From Fretibacterium sp. OH1220_COT-178 (GTDB lineage: Bacteria; Synergistota; Synergistia; Synergistales; Aminobacteriaceae), in the NCBI RefSeq assembly GCF_003860125.1, contig NZ_RQYL01000003.1, positions 62,001 to 126,000 on the forward strand: DNA of 64,000 bases, read 5' to 3'. The notes under the pieces were generated by a model. It had not been told where the DNA came from. It worked only from the letters and a program-made list of their open reading frames with translations, and did not search any database. The translations under genes and the position numbers were made by a program. Shown in pieces: positions 1-8,085 of this stretch (the first letter of the stretch is position 1; every line of letters begins with the position of its first letter).

Positions 1-212
1 TTCCCACCTCCAGCCGGGTGTTGGAGGAGGTCGTCCCCGTGTACGAAACCCTTCCGGGATGGAAGGAGGATATCTCGGGCTGTACGTCGTTCGAATCCCT
101 TCCCGACGCGGCACAGAACTTTGTGCGCTTTATCGAGGCCCAACTGGACGTCCCCGTGAAGCTCATCGGCGTTGGACCGGATCGCGCTCAGACCATCGAC
201 AGGGGCCTTTGA
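1..212 (+). CDS. purA: adenylosuccinate synthetase, C-terminal fragment
   Basis: The final ~70 residues of PurA, which joins IMP and aspartate with GTP to make adenylosuccinate in AMP synthesis. The reading frame is open from the left edge of the window, so the gene starts outside it. The visible tail has the family's end: an LxxVxPVYExLPGW-like segment, then a VRFIE segment and a closing GPDR motif followed by QTI, as in other PurA proteins. The stop is TGA at 210-212. The rimI-like gene begins 12 bases later, so the two are probably co-transcribed. Confidence 0.9.
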   Translation, partial: PTSSRVLEEVVPVYETLPGWKEDISGCTSFESLPDAAQNFVRFIEAQLDVPVKLIGVGPDRAQTIDRGL

Positions 213-224
213 GCCGCTCGAGCG

Positions 225-725
225 ATGTTCCTGCCGCAGATTCGTTTCTGTGAGAGGAGGGATATCCCCGCGCTTCTCGACGTGAACGGATTGTCCCCCC
301 ACCCCTGGCCGGAATCCGCCATTGTCGGGGATTTGGCGGATCCCTCCGTCCCGGGGACCGCTTCCGGCGGTCCCTCTTATCTGGGGGCCTTTGCCCTCTC
401 CGCCGGCTCCCGGCTTTTGGGGTACGCGGCAATGGGGCATGAGGACCGTTTTGCGCTCCTTATGGGGCTCGTCGTGCGTCCGGAATACCGTCGACGGGGG
501 ATAGGGACTCAATTGGTCCTGGCCGTCGCGGAGTGCGCCCGGTCCATCGGGCGGACGCGTCTGATCCTTCGGGTGCGGGAATCGAACTTTCCCGCACGGT
601 CGTTGTACGAGAGGCTCTCCTTTCGAAGGGAGACGACGTGCGTTCGCTATTACTCGGATGGGGAAAACGCGGTGCGGATGGGTTTGCCCCTTGTCCCGGG
701 ATTTCCTGGCCTATGGACAGGATGA
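225..725 (+). CDS. GNAT acetyltransferase, RimI-like
   Basis: A 166-residue GNAT-fold acetyltransferase that would use acetyl-CoA to modify a protein N-terminus or a small amine. Acetyl-CoA-binding motif A is clear near residues 87-100 (VRPEYRRRGIG), followed by a motif B region with LYERLSF that resembles RimI, the ribosomal protein S18 acetyltransferase. The substrate cannot be told from sequence. No convincing ribosome-binding site precedes the ATG at 225, so translation may depend on the upstream purA. Its end overlaps the start of the next gene by 13 bases. Confidence 0.75.
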   Translation: MFLPQIRFCERRDIPALLDVNGLSPHPWPESAIVGDLADPSVPGTASGGPSYLGAFALSAGSRLLGYAAMGHEDRFALLMGLVVRPEYRRRGIGTQLVLAVAECARSIGRTRLILRVRESNFPARSLYERLSFRRETTCVRYYSDGENAVRMGLPLVPGFPGLWTG

Positions 726-1087
726 GGGTCTATATTCCGTTTCCCGACGGGTCGGCAGTATCCTTCGACGGCGAAAGCTTCACGTTGCATCGCCGCCCCG
801 TGGAGATCGACGTCGCTCCCGGCGCCTTTGCCGAGAGCGGCGCGTCGGAGGCGTGGGCAAGAAGGCGGGACGATCTGGTGCGGGCTCTGGAGTCCGCGTG
901 GATTCGTCGCCGGGAACAGGCTCGGATGAATCGAATCAAGCGCGTCTATTCCCGGGAGCTTACGGACGGGGTCGGCTCTCGCAAGAGCCGACCCGGCTCG
1001 AGGGATGAGCGGTCGCATGTTGAGAGAGAAATCCTGTGCGTGCGATCCGGCCGCTCGTCCAGTGCTGGAGAACGAGAGAGGGAGTGA
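713..1087 (+). CDS. uncharacterised protein
   Basis: A 124-residue protein I do not recognise. It begins with a short beta-rich stretch (MRVYIPFPDG) and continues as a charged, arginine-rich region with many predicted helical residues. There is no signal peptide or membrane segment. The start could be the ATG at 713 or the one at 722; both overlap the end of the acetyltransferase gene. Its stop codon shares one base with the aldolase ATG (TGATG at 1085-1089), which argues that it is translated and part of the purA-side operon. The last ~30 residues are low in hydrophobics and may be poorly conserved. Confidence 0.5.
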   Translation: MDRMRVYIPFPDGSAVSFDGESFTLHRRPVEIDVAPGAFAESGASEAWARRRDDLVRALESAWIRRREQARMNRIKRVYSRELTDGVGSRKSRPGSRDERSHVEREILCVRSGRSSSAGERERE

Positions 1088-2355
1088 TGTGGGGGATGAA
1101 CGTCAACGGCGGTGCCTGGCAGGCGATGTTGGAACGCAGACCTCTGAACGTCGGAGCTCTGTGGGGGAACGAGGGCGCAGGGTTGGTGAGCGGGCGCGAT
1201 GTCTTTGCCGCCTGCCGGGAGATGGGGTGCGTCGCCCTGGCGGCGAACTGCCGGCATCCTCTGACCGCGAAAGGGGTACTGAGGGCGGCCAAGAAGCTGG
1301 GTGCCGCCGTGGTGCTGGAGCTTGCCAAATCGGAGAACTCCTATTGCTACGGGACCTTCGACAACCTGCCGCACTGCGCCGTCAAGTACTCCGGGGAGAT
1401 GGGGGACGGCGTCGTCTTCGCCATGCACGTGGATCACTATGGAATCAAAAACCGGGGCGATCTGGTCAAGGCGGTGGGACATATCCCCCATCTGGTGAGC
1501 AACGGATGGACCTCCTTTGCCGTTGACGCGTCGCACCTGGACGATTACGACAACCTCATGGCGACGCGCGACGTCGCAATGAGCATTCCCGCCTATCTCG
1601 GACTGGAGGTCGAGGTTGGAGAGATCAAGGGGCCGGGCGAACTGACGACCGTGGAGGAGGCCCTCTATTTTATCGGGGGACTCAATGCTTGGGGAATCTA
1701 CCCCGATTTGCTGGCCATCTCCAACGGCTCCCTTCATGGAACGTACGATGCCGGGAGCGGTCAGCACGAGGGCATCGACCTGAATCGCACGCGGGAGATC
1801 GCGGACGCGATCCGCCCTTATGGCGTTTCCATCGCCCAGCACGGCATCTCGGGAACGCCGCTGGACAAGGTGGGCGAATTCCACAAGTTCGGTATCCACA
1901 AGGGGAATGTCGCGACCCTCTTCCAGAACGTTCTTTTCGGTCTGAGGATGGACCCCGAGACGGGCAACGCCGACACCTCCACGGGGGCCTATGTGAAGGA
2001 GGCGGACCGCGGAATTTCCGAGGGGCTGTGGGAGCGGATGGTTGCCTGGGCGGACCAGGAGAAGATGAGTCGCAAGAGCGGCGACTACAAGAGGGCGAAT
2101 CTCCCCTTCGGCGAAGCCATTCAGAGCGAGCCCGAGAGGATACAGGATCGCATTGTGGACGAGACCGAGGAGTGGGCCACCCGCCTGATCAGGGCGATGC
2201 GCTCGGAGGGCAGCGCCGAAAAGGTGCTTGAGATCATCGGCCGCCGCAGCGACCACAATGGAGCGCCGGAACGACGACCTCTGCATCCCCGCAGCGAATA
2301 CGGGGCGGACAGGGCGCCCAATCGGCAAAAAACTCAGGGCGATTTCGACGACTAA
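1087..2355 (+). CDS. class II fructose-bisphosphate aldolase family protein
   Basis: A 422-residue TIM-barrel aldolase of the zinc-dependent class II type, expected to split or form a ketose 1,6-bisphosphate (fructose or tagatose). Supporting motifs are HVDHYG near residue 117 (metal-ligand His), SNGSLHG, QHGISG (the HGxSG phosphate/metal loop) and GIHKGNVATLFQN, which matches the family's G-x-x-K-x-N strand. The ATG at 1087 was chosen because GAGAGGGAG lies just upstream and because the start overlaps the previous stop. The sequence is diverged from FbaA, and the C-terminal ~30 residues look like a charged tail. Sugar specificity is unknown. Confidence 0.72.
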   Translation: MWGMNVNGGAWQAMLERRPLNVGALWGNEGAGLVSGRDVFAACREMGCVALAANCRHPLTAKGVLRAAKKLGAAVVLELAKSENSYCYGTFDNLPHCAVKYSGEMGDGVVFAMHVDHYGIKNRGDLVKAVGHIPHLVSNGWTSFAVDASHLDDYDNLMATRDVAMSIPAYLGLEVEVGEIKGPGELTTVEEALYFIGGLNAWGIYPDLLAISNGSLHGTYDAGSGQHEGIDLNRTREIADAIRPYGVSIAQHGISGTPLDKVGEFHKFGIHKGNVATLFQNVLFGLRMDPETGNADTSTGAYVKEADRGISEGLWERMVAWADQEKMSRKSGDYKRANLPFGEAIQSEPERIQDRIVDETEEWATRLIRAMRSEGSAEKVLEIIGRRSDHNGAPERRPLHPRSEYGADRAPNRQKTQGDFDD

Positions 2356-2360
2356 CCGAC

Positions 2361-2397
2361 GGAAACGAGGCCCCCTGCGGCAGGGGGCCTCGTTTCC
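2361..2397. terminator. bidirectional intrinsic terminator
   Basis: A perfect inverted repeat with 17-base arms (2361-2377 and 2381-2397) and a 3-base loop lies between the convergent aldolase and lipoamide dehydrogenase genes. The outer part of the stem is AAACGAGG/CCTCGTTT, giving short A and T tracts on both strands. It can therefore stop transcription from either side. Confidence 0.85.
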
Positions 2398-2401
2398 ACG
2401 T

Positions 2402-3787
2402 TTATGCCTTGGGCGTGTGGATGCCCAGACCGAATACGTTTGCCGCGGCCTCGGCCATGGATTCCGAGACGGTGGGGTGTGCGTGGATCGTGTGCAGAAT
2501 GTCCTCGGGCGTAGCACCGAAGTGCAACGCCAACGCCCCTTCCGCGATCATGTCCGTAGCGGGACCTCCCACCATCTGAACCCCCAGGATTTTGCGGGTC
2601 TCCTCGTCGGCGATGACCTTCATCACCCCGCTCGTGTCCCCGGTAATCATGCTCTTGCCGTTCATCATCAGCGGGAAGCGCCCCACCTTGACCTTCAGTC
2701 CCTTTTTGGCGGCCTCCTTCTCCATGAGCCCCACCGTTGCGATCTCGGGGGAGGTGTAGATGGCGCCCGGCGTGGTGGTGTAGTCCATCTCGACGGCCTG
2801 CCCCATCATGTTCTCGACGGCCACTTCTCCCTCGCGCGAGGCGACGTGGGCCAGCATATAGTCGTTCACGCAGTCTCCGATGGCGTAGATGCCCTTCACG
2901 TTGGTCTCCATGTGACGATCGGTGACGATGCGGCCACGCTTCGTCTCGATCCCGAGGGCCTCCAGCCCGAGCCCCTCGGTGTAGGGCTTTCGTCCTTTGG
3001 CGACCAGGAGCTTCTCCGCCTCGAGTTCCATGGGGCCGGAGGGGGAGGTCAGCTCCAGTTTCAGCCCTTTTTCGCAGCGCGTTACCCGAGTGATGCTGGT
3101 CCCGGTGTGGAAGGTCACTCCCTTTTTCTCCAGGTTCTTGCGCAGGATGAGAGCGATGTCCTCGTCCAGGTTCCGCAGAATCTCAGGTGAGGTCACGACA
3201 ACGGTAACCTGGGTGCCGAAGGCGGCATACGCCGCGGCGAACTCCATACCGATGATGCCCCCGCCGGAGACGACCATCGACTGGGGGGGGGCTGCCAGAG
3301 ACAAAGCGTCGTCGCTGGTGATGACGCCCTCGAGATCGTAGCCGGGGATGTCCGGGACGTCGGGCACCGATCCCGTGGCGATGAGTATGGCGTCGGCCTC
3401 GATGACCCTGCCGCCGACCTCCACCGCCTTGGGGCTCTTGAGGGTGGCGTGTCCCTCCACGTACTCGACCCCGTTGCCCTTGACGAGGTCCAGGGTCCCT
3501 TTGGAAAGTCGGGAGACCGTCAGGGCCTTCCGCTTCATCAACGCGCTCCAGTCCAGCCTGGCATTGTCGACCAAGACACCGATTCGCTTTGCCTCGGACT
3601 TGAGTTCGTTCAGGAGTTCCGCTGTGTGAAGCAAAACTTTGGTCGGAATGCACCCCACGTTGAGGCAGGTTCCCCCGATGGCCTTCTTCTCGATGAGGGT
3701 GACTGCAGCCCCCAGATGGGCGGCGTGCACTGCGGCGACGTAGCCCCCGGGACCGGCTCCGATGACGACGATGCGCTTTGCGTTCAT
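2402..3787 (-). CDS. lpdA: dihydrolipoyl dehydrogenase (E3)
   Basis: A 461-residue FAD/NAD disulfide oxidoreductase that reoxidises lipoyl groups of 2-oxoacid dehydrogenase or glycine cleavage complexes. The N-terminal FAD-binding GAGPGG is at residues 10-15. The redox pair is CLNVGC at 41-46, inside the GGTC signature that marks true lipoamide dehydrogenases. The NAD domain has GGGIIGMEFA. The C-terminus has the catalytic HPTVSE His-Glu pair. The ATG at 3787 follows AGGAGGA. No E1, E2 or glycine cleavage genes are nearby, so its partner complex is elsewhere. Confidence 0.93.
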   Translation of the reverse strand: MNAKRIVVIGAGPGGYVAAVHAAHLGAAVTLIEKKAIGGTCLNVGCIPTKVLLHTAELLNELKSEAKRIGVLVDNARLDWSALMKRKALTVSRLSKGTLDLVKGNGVEYVEGHATLKSPKAVEVGGRVIEADAILIATGSVPDVPDIPGYDLEGVITSDDALSLAAPPQSMVVSGGGIIGMEFAAAYAAFGTQVTVVVTSPEILRNLDEDIALILRKNLEKKGVTFHTGTSITRVTRCEKGLKLELTSPSGPMELEAEKLLVAKGRKPYTEGLGLEALGIETKRGRIVTDRHMETNVKGIYAIGDCVNDYMLAHVASREGEVAVENMMGQAVEMDYTTTPGAIYTSPEIATVGLMEKEAAKKGLKVKVGRFPLMMNGKSMITGDTSGVMKVIADEETRKILGVQMVGGPATDMIAEGALALHFGATPEDILHTIHAHPTVSESMAEAAANVFGLGIHTPKA

Positions 3788-3893
3788 GGTCAAGATTCCT
3801 CCTAAAAAAGTGAATGATGGGGCCGTTTGAGACAAAAACGAAACGCCTCGAAACGTCGGGCGGTATCGTCGAAACAATGGACCTCCGTTCGGC

Positions 3894-6155
3894 TCACTCG
3901 ATGCCGTACTCCTTGAGCAGCTTCTGATAGCGCTCCTCGATCTCGTCCGCGGGGCTGGGATCCCGCTGATACGGGTTGGGTGCCTCGGGGATGATCTCGG
4001 GTTTGACGGGGGCCGTCTGGGGCGGTGCCGCAACGGCGGGCTCCTCGGGGACGAGATCGCCGTCCTGTTCGATCAGGAAAAGCCTGGGCCCGGTGGGATC
4101 CTCGTCGGCCGCCGCATAGTCTCCCCCGTGGAGAGGGCACCGTGCGCTCGGGGCCTTGTTGAGCGGCATGTAAAGCGGAACCCCCGGGCAGCCCGAGGAT
4201 GCTCGATAGCCCGTCGTCCGACATACCGACAGCTTTTCCACCTCGACCCATCCCGGCGCCGGTTCGAACTTCGCAGGGGTCTTCTGCTTCTCGACGGCGT
4301 AGCTCATGAATGCCTTCCAGGCTGGGGCGGCAGCGACCCCTCCTACGCTTCCCCTCCCCATGGAGGTATGATCGTCCTTGCCCACGTAGACGGCCGTCGT
4401 CAGGCCGGGGGTGCCGCCGACGAACCAAGCGTCGATGAAATCGTTTGACGTCCCGGTCTTGCCGAATGCCTCCACCTTGGGAATGGCCGCGCGCGTGCCC
4501 GTCCCGGAACGGATGACGTCCATCATCATCGAACGGAGCGTATAGGCGGTCTCCGGCCTCATCGCCTGGAGGGCCTGCGGTTCGCGCGATTCCAGCAGCT
4601 CGTCGTTATGGGCGCGTATCTCCCGGATCATCAGGGGGACCACCCTCTTGCCGCCGTTATTGAAACAGTTGAAAGCCACCGTCATCTCGAGGGGGGTTAC
4701 GCTGGCCGCCCCAAGGGCTATCGACAGATCGTTCGGCAGGTACTTCGAATCGATCCCCATGTTGCGCGCCATGGCCACGATGGGATCCGTCCCCATATAG
4801 GCCGCCACGCGGACGGCCACGGTGTTGTAGGAGCTGGCCAAGGCTTTCTGAAGGGTGACCTCGCCGGCGTACTTGCCGCTCGAGTTCTTGGGGGACCAGC
4901 TGCGACCCCTGCCCCCTCGGTTTGCGAACGTGATGGGCGCGTCCATGAAGTGGTCGCTGGGCATGATGTCCTCCTCCAGCGCCGCCGCATAGACGATGGG
5001 CTTGAAACTCGAACCGGGTTGCCGATAGGCCTGAGTCGCCCGGTTGAACTTGCTCTCCTTGAAGTCCTTTCCGCCCACGAGCGCAAGGACCTCCCCGGTC
5101 TCCGTCGTCATACACACCAGAGCGCCCATCGCCTTGAGGGATTTTACGGCCTCCTGTGCCTTGATCTGGAGGTCGAGGTCCAGGGTCGTATAGATCTTGA
5201 GCCCTCCGCTGTACACCGTCTCCTTGCCGTATTTGGGGAGGAGATCGTTGAACAGGAGGTGGGAGACGAAATAGGGCGCGCGGTTGAACTCCTCTATCCG
5301 GTTTGCGAGCTTCCGAAATTCGAGCTTTTCGTCATAGGCCTGCTGCCTTTGGTTCGCATCGATCCAGCCCAAGGTTTCCATGCGGCTCAAGACATAGTTC
5401 TGACGGGCTTTCGCATTGTTGTGGTTGCTCAAAGGATTGTATCGGCCCGGGTTGGCGATGAGCCCCGCCAGAATGGAGGCTTGAGCGATGTCGAGGTCCG
5501 CCGCGGACTTGCCGAAATAGGTGCGTGCCGCCGTCTCCGCTCCCCAGGCTCCGCGGCCGAAGTTGATGGTGTTGAGATAAAGCTCCAGGAGTTTGTCCTT
5601 CGAGTACAGCTTTTCCATGCGCATGGCGATGATGATTTCCTTGGCCTTGCGCGCGATGCTCTTCTCGTGGGAAAGGAAGAGGTTGCGTGCCAACTGCTGG
5701 GTGATGGTGCTCGCTCCCTGGATCTTCCCCCCCTCGACGAGGTCGATCCACAGAGCTCGGAGGATGGAGCCGATTCGTATGCCCCTGTGTTGATAAAAGG
5801 CCGAGTCCTCGGCTGCGAGGACGGCCTTGACGAGCCAGGGGGAGATCTGGTGCAGCTGGAGGGGAGTACGGTTTTCGATGAAGAGCCTTGCGATCACCTT
5901 ATTGTTTCGGTCGTAAAGGACCGAGGCCACGCTGCTTTTGGGGTTGGCGACGTCGACCATTGTCGGCAGGTCCGCCGAGATCTTCACGACATACCAGGCG
6001 ACGCCGGCGCTGACCACGCCGATCGCCAGCAGCACCACAAGAAGAAAGGCCAGCAGCACGAGGCTCAGGACCGAGCGTCTCTTTTTTTTCTTTTTTCGGG
6101 GAAAAACAGGGGGGCGAGGGGTACCGCCATATTGGTAACGAGGTGCGTTTTTCAT
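3894..6155 (-). CDS. mrcA: penicillin-binding protein 1A (bifunctional glycosyltransferase/transpeptidase)
   Basis: A 753-residue class A PBP that polymerises and cross-links peptidoglycan at the outer face of the inner membrane. A lysine-rich cytoplasmic start is followed by one membrane anchor at about residues 28-55. The GT51 glycosyltransferase domain has EDSAFYQHRG, GASTITQQ and RKAKE. The transpeptidase domain has the nucleophile motif SSFKP, SSYNT and FGKTGTS. The C-terminus is a proline-rich tail. The ATG at 6155 follows AGGAGGT. It appears monocistronic, with a 159-base upstream gap holding two overlapping dyads. Confidence 0.93.
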   Translation of the reverse strand: MKNAPRYQYGGTPRPPVFPRKKKKKRRSVLSLVLLAFLLVVLLAIGVVSAGVAWYVVKISADLPTMVDVANPKSSVASVLYDRNNKVIARLFIENRTPLQLHQISPWLVKAVLAAEDSAFYQHRGIRIGSILRALWIDLVEGGKIQGASTITQQLARNLFLSHEKSIARKAKEIIIAMRMEKLYSKDKLLELYLNTINFGRGAWGAETAARTYFGKSAADLDIAQASILAGLIANPGRYNPLSNHNNAKARQNYVLSRMETLGWIDANQRQQAYDEKLEFRKLANRIEEFNRAPYFVSHLLFNDLLPKYGKETVYSGGLKIYTTLDLDLQIKAQEAVKSLKAMGALVCMTTETGEVLALVGGKDFKESKFNRATQAYRQPGSSFKPIVYAAALEEDIMPSDHFMDAPITFANRGGRGRSWSPKNSSGKYAGEVTLQKALASSYNTVAVRVAAYMGTDPIVAMARNMGIDSKYLPNDLSIALGAASVTPLEMTVAFNCFNNGGKRVVPLMIREIRAHNDELLESREPQALQAMRPETAYTLRSMMMDVIRSGTGTRAAIPKVEAFGKTGTSNDFIDAWFVGGTPGLTTAVYVGKDDHTSMGRGSVGGVAAAPAWKAFMSYAVEKQKTPAKFEPAPGWVEVEKLSVCRTTGYRASSGCPGVPLYMPLNKAPSARCPLHGGDYAAADEDPTGPRLFLIEQDGDLVPEEPAVAAPPQTAPVKPEIIPEAPNPYQRDPSPADEIEERYQKLLKEYGIE

Positions 6156-6184
6156 CAAGGACCTCCTGAGGTCAAAGCCGGAAT

Positions 6185-6209
6185 GTCTCGCTTGAGACAC
6201 ATTATCTCA
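6185..6209. promoter_or_regulatory. two overlapping inverted repeats upstream of PBP1A
   Basis: GTCTC-GCTT-GAGAC (6185-6198) overlaps TGAGA-N7-TCTCA (6193-6209), 30-54 bases before the PBP1A start. On the minus strand the second repeat contains GATAAT, a possible -10 box. This could be an operator or an mRNA leader hairpin; I know of no regulator for this exact pattern. Confidence 0.35.
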
Positions 6210-6314
6210 CTTTTTCGCACGTTTTACCTTGGGAGGATGTCTCTTTTTTGAGGAGAATCGAAACCGCGGGCACGCAAGCGACCAAAGAGAAGCCGAAACA
6301 ACGGCAGTCGGAGC

Positions 6315-7034
6315 TCAGGGTTCAATAAAGAGCAGATTTTGCTTTGCGACGAAAGAGGCGCGATGTCCTCCCTCCCCGGAAGATCGATCGGATCGGCATT
6401 TTTTCAGAAAGCGCCGGGTGGACAAAAACGGGCTGTCCTCTACGACGAATCGGTAGGGATAGCCGGCGGCCTCACCGGAGTAGTCCACGTTGATGCGAGG
6501 CGTTGCGGCGACGCTCGAGTCGGGGATCCTCCTCCCCTCCGCGACGAACAGAGCCCCCTCCGTCAGATCCCGGCCGTTCTGATCCCGCGAGATGCCCAGG
6601 GCCTGGCAGAGCTTGCCGGGACCGCTGCACAGTTTGCGCCTGTCCTTCGTCCCCCGGCGCCTTTCCATGAGCTCGAGTCCGAAGAGCGGTTCGAGGGCCC
6701 GGATCAGGACGGCCTCGGGGACGTCCTCAGGGCCCGAGACGACGTTGAAGCAGTGGTGCATCCCGTAGATCAGGTAGATATAGGCGTGTCCCCCGACACG
6801 GAACATCGCCTCCGTTCGGTGCCCCGGGCGCGCCGATACAAGTCCGAAGGCGTGGCAGGCGGCATCCGAAGGCCCGGCGTAGGCCTCCGTCTCCACGATA
6901 ATTCCCGATGCCGGCCCCTCCGCGCTGTCGTGTACCAGGGCTTTGCCCAGCAGCTCACGCGCGACCCGAACCGCGCCCGAGAGGTATAGGGAGCGGGGAA
7001 GGGGGAAAAGGTCGGGGAGAGAAAGCTCAGGCAT
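6315..7034 (-). CDS. mpg: DNA-3-methyladenine glycosylase (AAG/MPG type)
   Basis: A 239-residue base-excision repair enzyme that removes alkylated purines such as 3-methyladenine. The Aag/MPG fold is shown by ARELLGKAL near the N-terminus, the catalytic IVETEAY with its Glu, the YIYLIYGMHHCFNVV segment and GPGKLCQALGI. The last ~30 residues are variable. The gene overlaps the end of coaD by 8 bases, so it is the last gene of the aminotransferase-pgm-trmB-rsmD-coaD run. A 159-base gap separates it from PBP1A. Confidence 0.9.
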   Translation of the reverse strand: MPELSLPDLFPLPRSLYLSGAVRVARELLGKALVHDSAEGPASGIIVETEAYAGPSDAACHAFGLVSARPGHRTEAMFRVGGHAYIYLIYGMHHCFNVVSGPEDVPEAVLIRALEPLFGLELMERRRGTKDRRKLCSGPGKLCQALGISRDQNGRDLTEGALFVAEGRRIPDSSVAATPRINVDYSGEAAGYPYRFVVEDSPFLSTRRFLKKCRSDRSSGEGGHRASFVAKQNLLFIEP

Positions 7035-7554
7035 GACCGTTCCTGCGGGGATCCCTCCCTTGAGAAATGGGAGGGAAACGCTCCCTCAGGCGGCGGAAGA
7101 CCCCCGGAGGGACCATATCGTGCACCGTGCCGCCGAATTGGAAGATATCCCGGATGACGCTGCTGGAGAGGTACGAATACTTGGGGTCGGTCACGATGAA
7201 AAACGTCTCGATCTCCGGGGCGAGCTGGCGGTTCATCAGGGCCATCTGGAACTCGTACTCGAAGTCGGACATCGCGCGCAGCCCGCGGATGATGACTCGG
7301 GAGCGCTCCTGCCTCAAATAGTCGACCAGCAGTCCGGTGAAATGGTCGACCGTGACGTTCGGGAGATAGCTCAGTGCTTCCCGGGCCATGGCGTGCCGCT
7401 CCTCGACGCTGAAGGTGGAATGCTTCTGAGGGTTGACCAGAATACTGACCCGTACCTCGTCGAAGATTGCGGCGGCCCGCTCGGCGATGTAGATGTGCCC
7501 GTTGGTGATCGGGTCGAACGAGCCGGGATATACGGCCCGAACGGTGCGTTTCAT
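7027..7554 (-). CDS. coaD: phosphopantetheine adenylyltransferase
   Basis: A 175-residue nucleotidyltransferase that makes dephospho-CoA from 4'-phosphopantetheine and ATP, the penultimate step of CoA synthesis. It has the N-terminal YPGSFDPITNGH motif, whose TxGH-type histidine binds ATP, then RGLRAMSDFEYEFQMA and the SSSVIRDI loop. The C-terminal ~15 residues are longer than in typical CoaD and rich in arginine and glycine. It starts 3 bases after rsmD ends; the rsmD-coaD pairing is common in bacteria. Confidence 0.95.
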   Translation of the reverse strand: MKRTVRAVYPGSFDPITNGHIYIAERAAAIFDEVRVSILVNPQKHSTFSVEERHAMAREALSYLPNVTVDHFTGLLVDYLRQERSRVIIRGLRAMSDFEYEFQMALMNRQLAPEIETFFIVTDPKYSYLSSSVIRDIFQFGGTVHDMVPPGVFRRLRERFPPISQGRDPRRNGHA

Positions 7555-7557
7555 GGG

Positions 7558-8085
7558 TCATTCCTCCTTGACGGAGCTTGTCGTTCGGCCTTTTTTCGCG
7601 GAGCCGAGGAACGTCAGTCGCGTCTCTCCGTAGTCCCGGCCGGTGTCCAGACACCACTCCGACGGGATGGCCAGCGGTTCCCGAACCGAGTGCTCCACGA
7701 CCAGAATCCCCTCCGGGGCAAGGAGAGCGGAGAGCCCCCTGAGGCCCAACAGGGCCTCGCCCCATCCCTCGTGGTAGGGGGGATCCGCGAAGATGATGTC
7801 GAAAGTCCGTTCCCGTTTCCTCAGCCAAGCGACAGCGCGCCGTATCTCGAGCCCCAACACGGCCGTTTCTCCCGAGGGGGCACGGGCAACCGCGCGCTCG
7901 ATGGCCTGAGCGCGCGAACGGACGGACTCCACCCACACCACGGCCTCGGCTCCCCGGTTCAGCGCTTCGAGCCCCACGCGTCCCGTTCCCGCGAAGAGGT
8001 CGAGAAAACTCAGCCCCTCCATGGACCCCAGGATATTGAACAGGGCCGAGAGCACCCGGCCGGAGGTGGGGCGAGCCTCCTTCAA
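7558..8085 (-). CDS. rsmD: 16S rRNA (guanine966-N2)-methyltransferase
   Basis: A 175-residue SAM-dependent methyltransferase for the small-subunit rRNA. It has the Rossmann motif DLFAGTGRVGLEAL and the N-methyltransferase motif FADPPYH. I chose the TTG at 8085-8083: GAGGAGG sits five to six bases upstream, and TTGA overlaps the trmB stop. This start removes the MRIIxGxxxGRxL beta-hairpin present at the N-terminus of most RsmD proteins, leaving the RPTSGRV segment near residue 6. A longer frame upstream reads entirely inside trmB in another frame and looks like a shadow. Confidence 0.85.
   Translation of the reverse strand: MKEARPTSGRVLSALFNILGSMEGLSFLDLFAGTGRVGLEALNRGAEAVVWVESVRSRAQAIERAVARAPSGETAVLGLEIRRAVAWLRKRERTFDIIFADPPYHEGWGEALLGLRGLSALLAPEGILVVEHSVREPLAIPSEWCLDTGRDYGETRLTFLGSAKKGRTTSSVKEE

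Noticed and set aside
88-105. GTTCGAATCCCTTC, a tRNA T-loop-like string
   Set aside because: It lies inside the purA frame and no acceptor stem, anticodon arm or D-arm can be folded around it.
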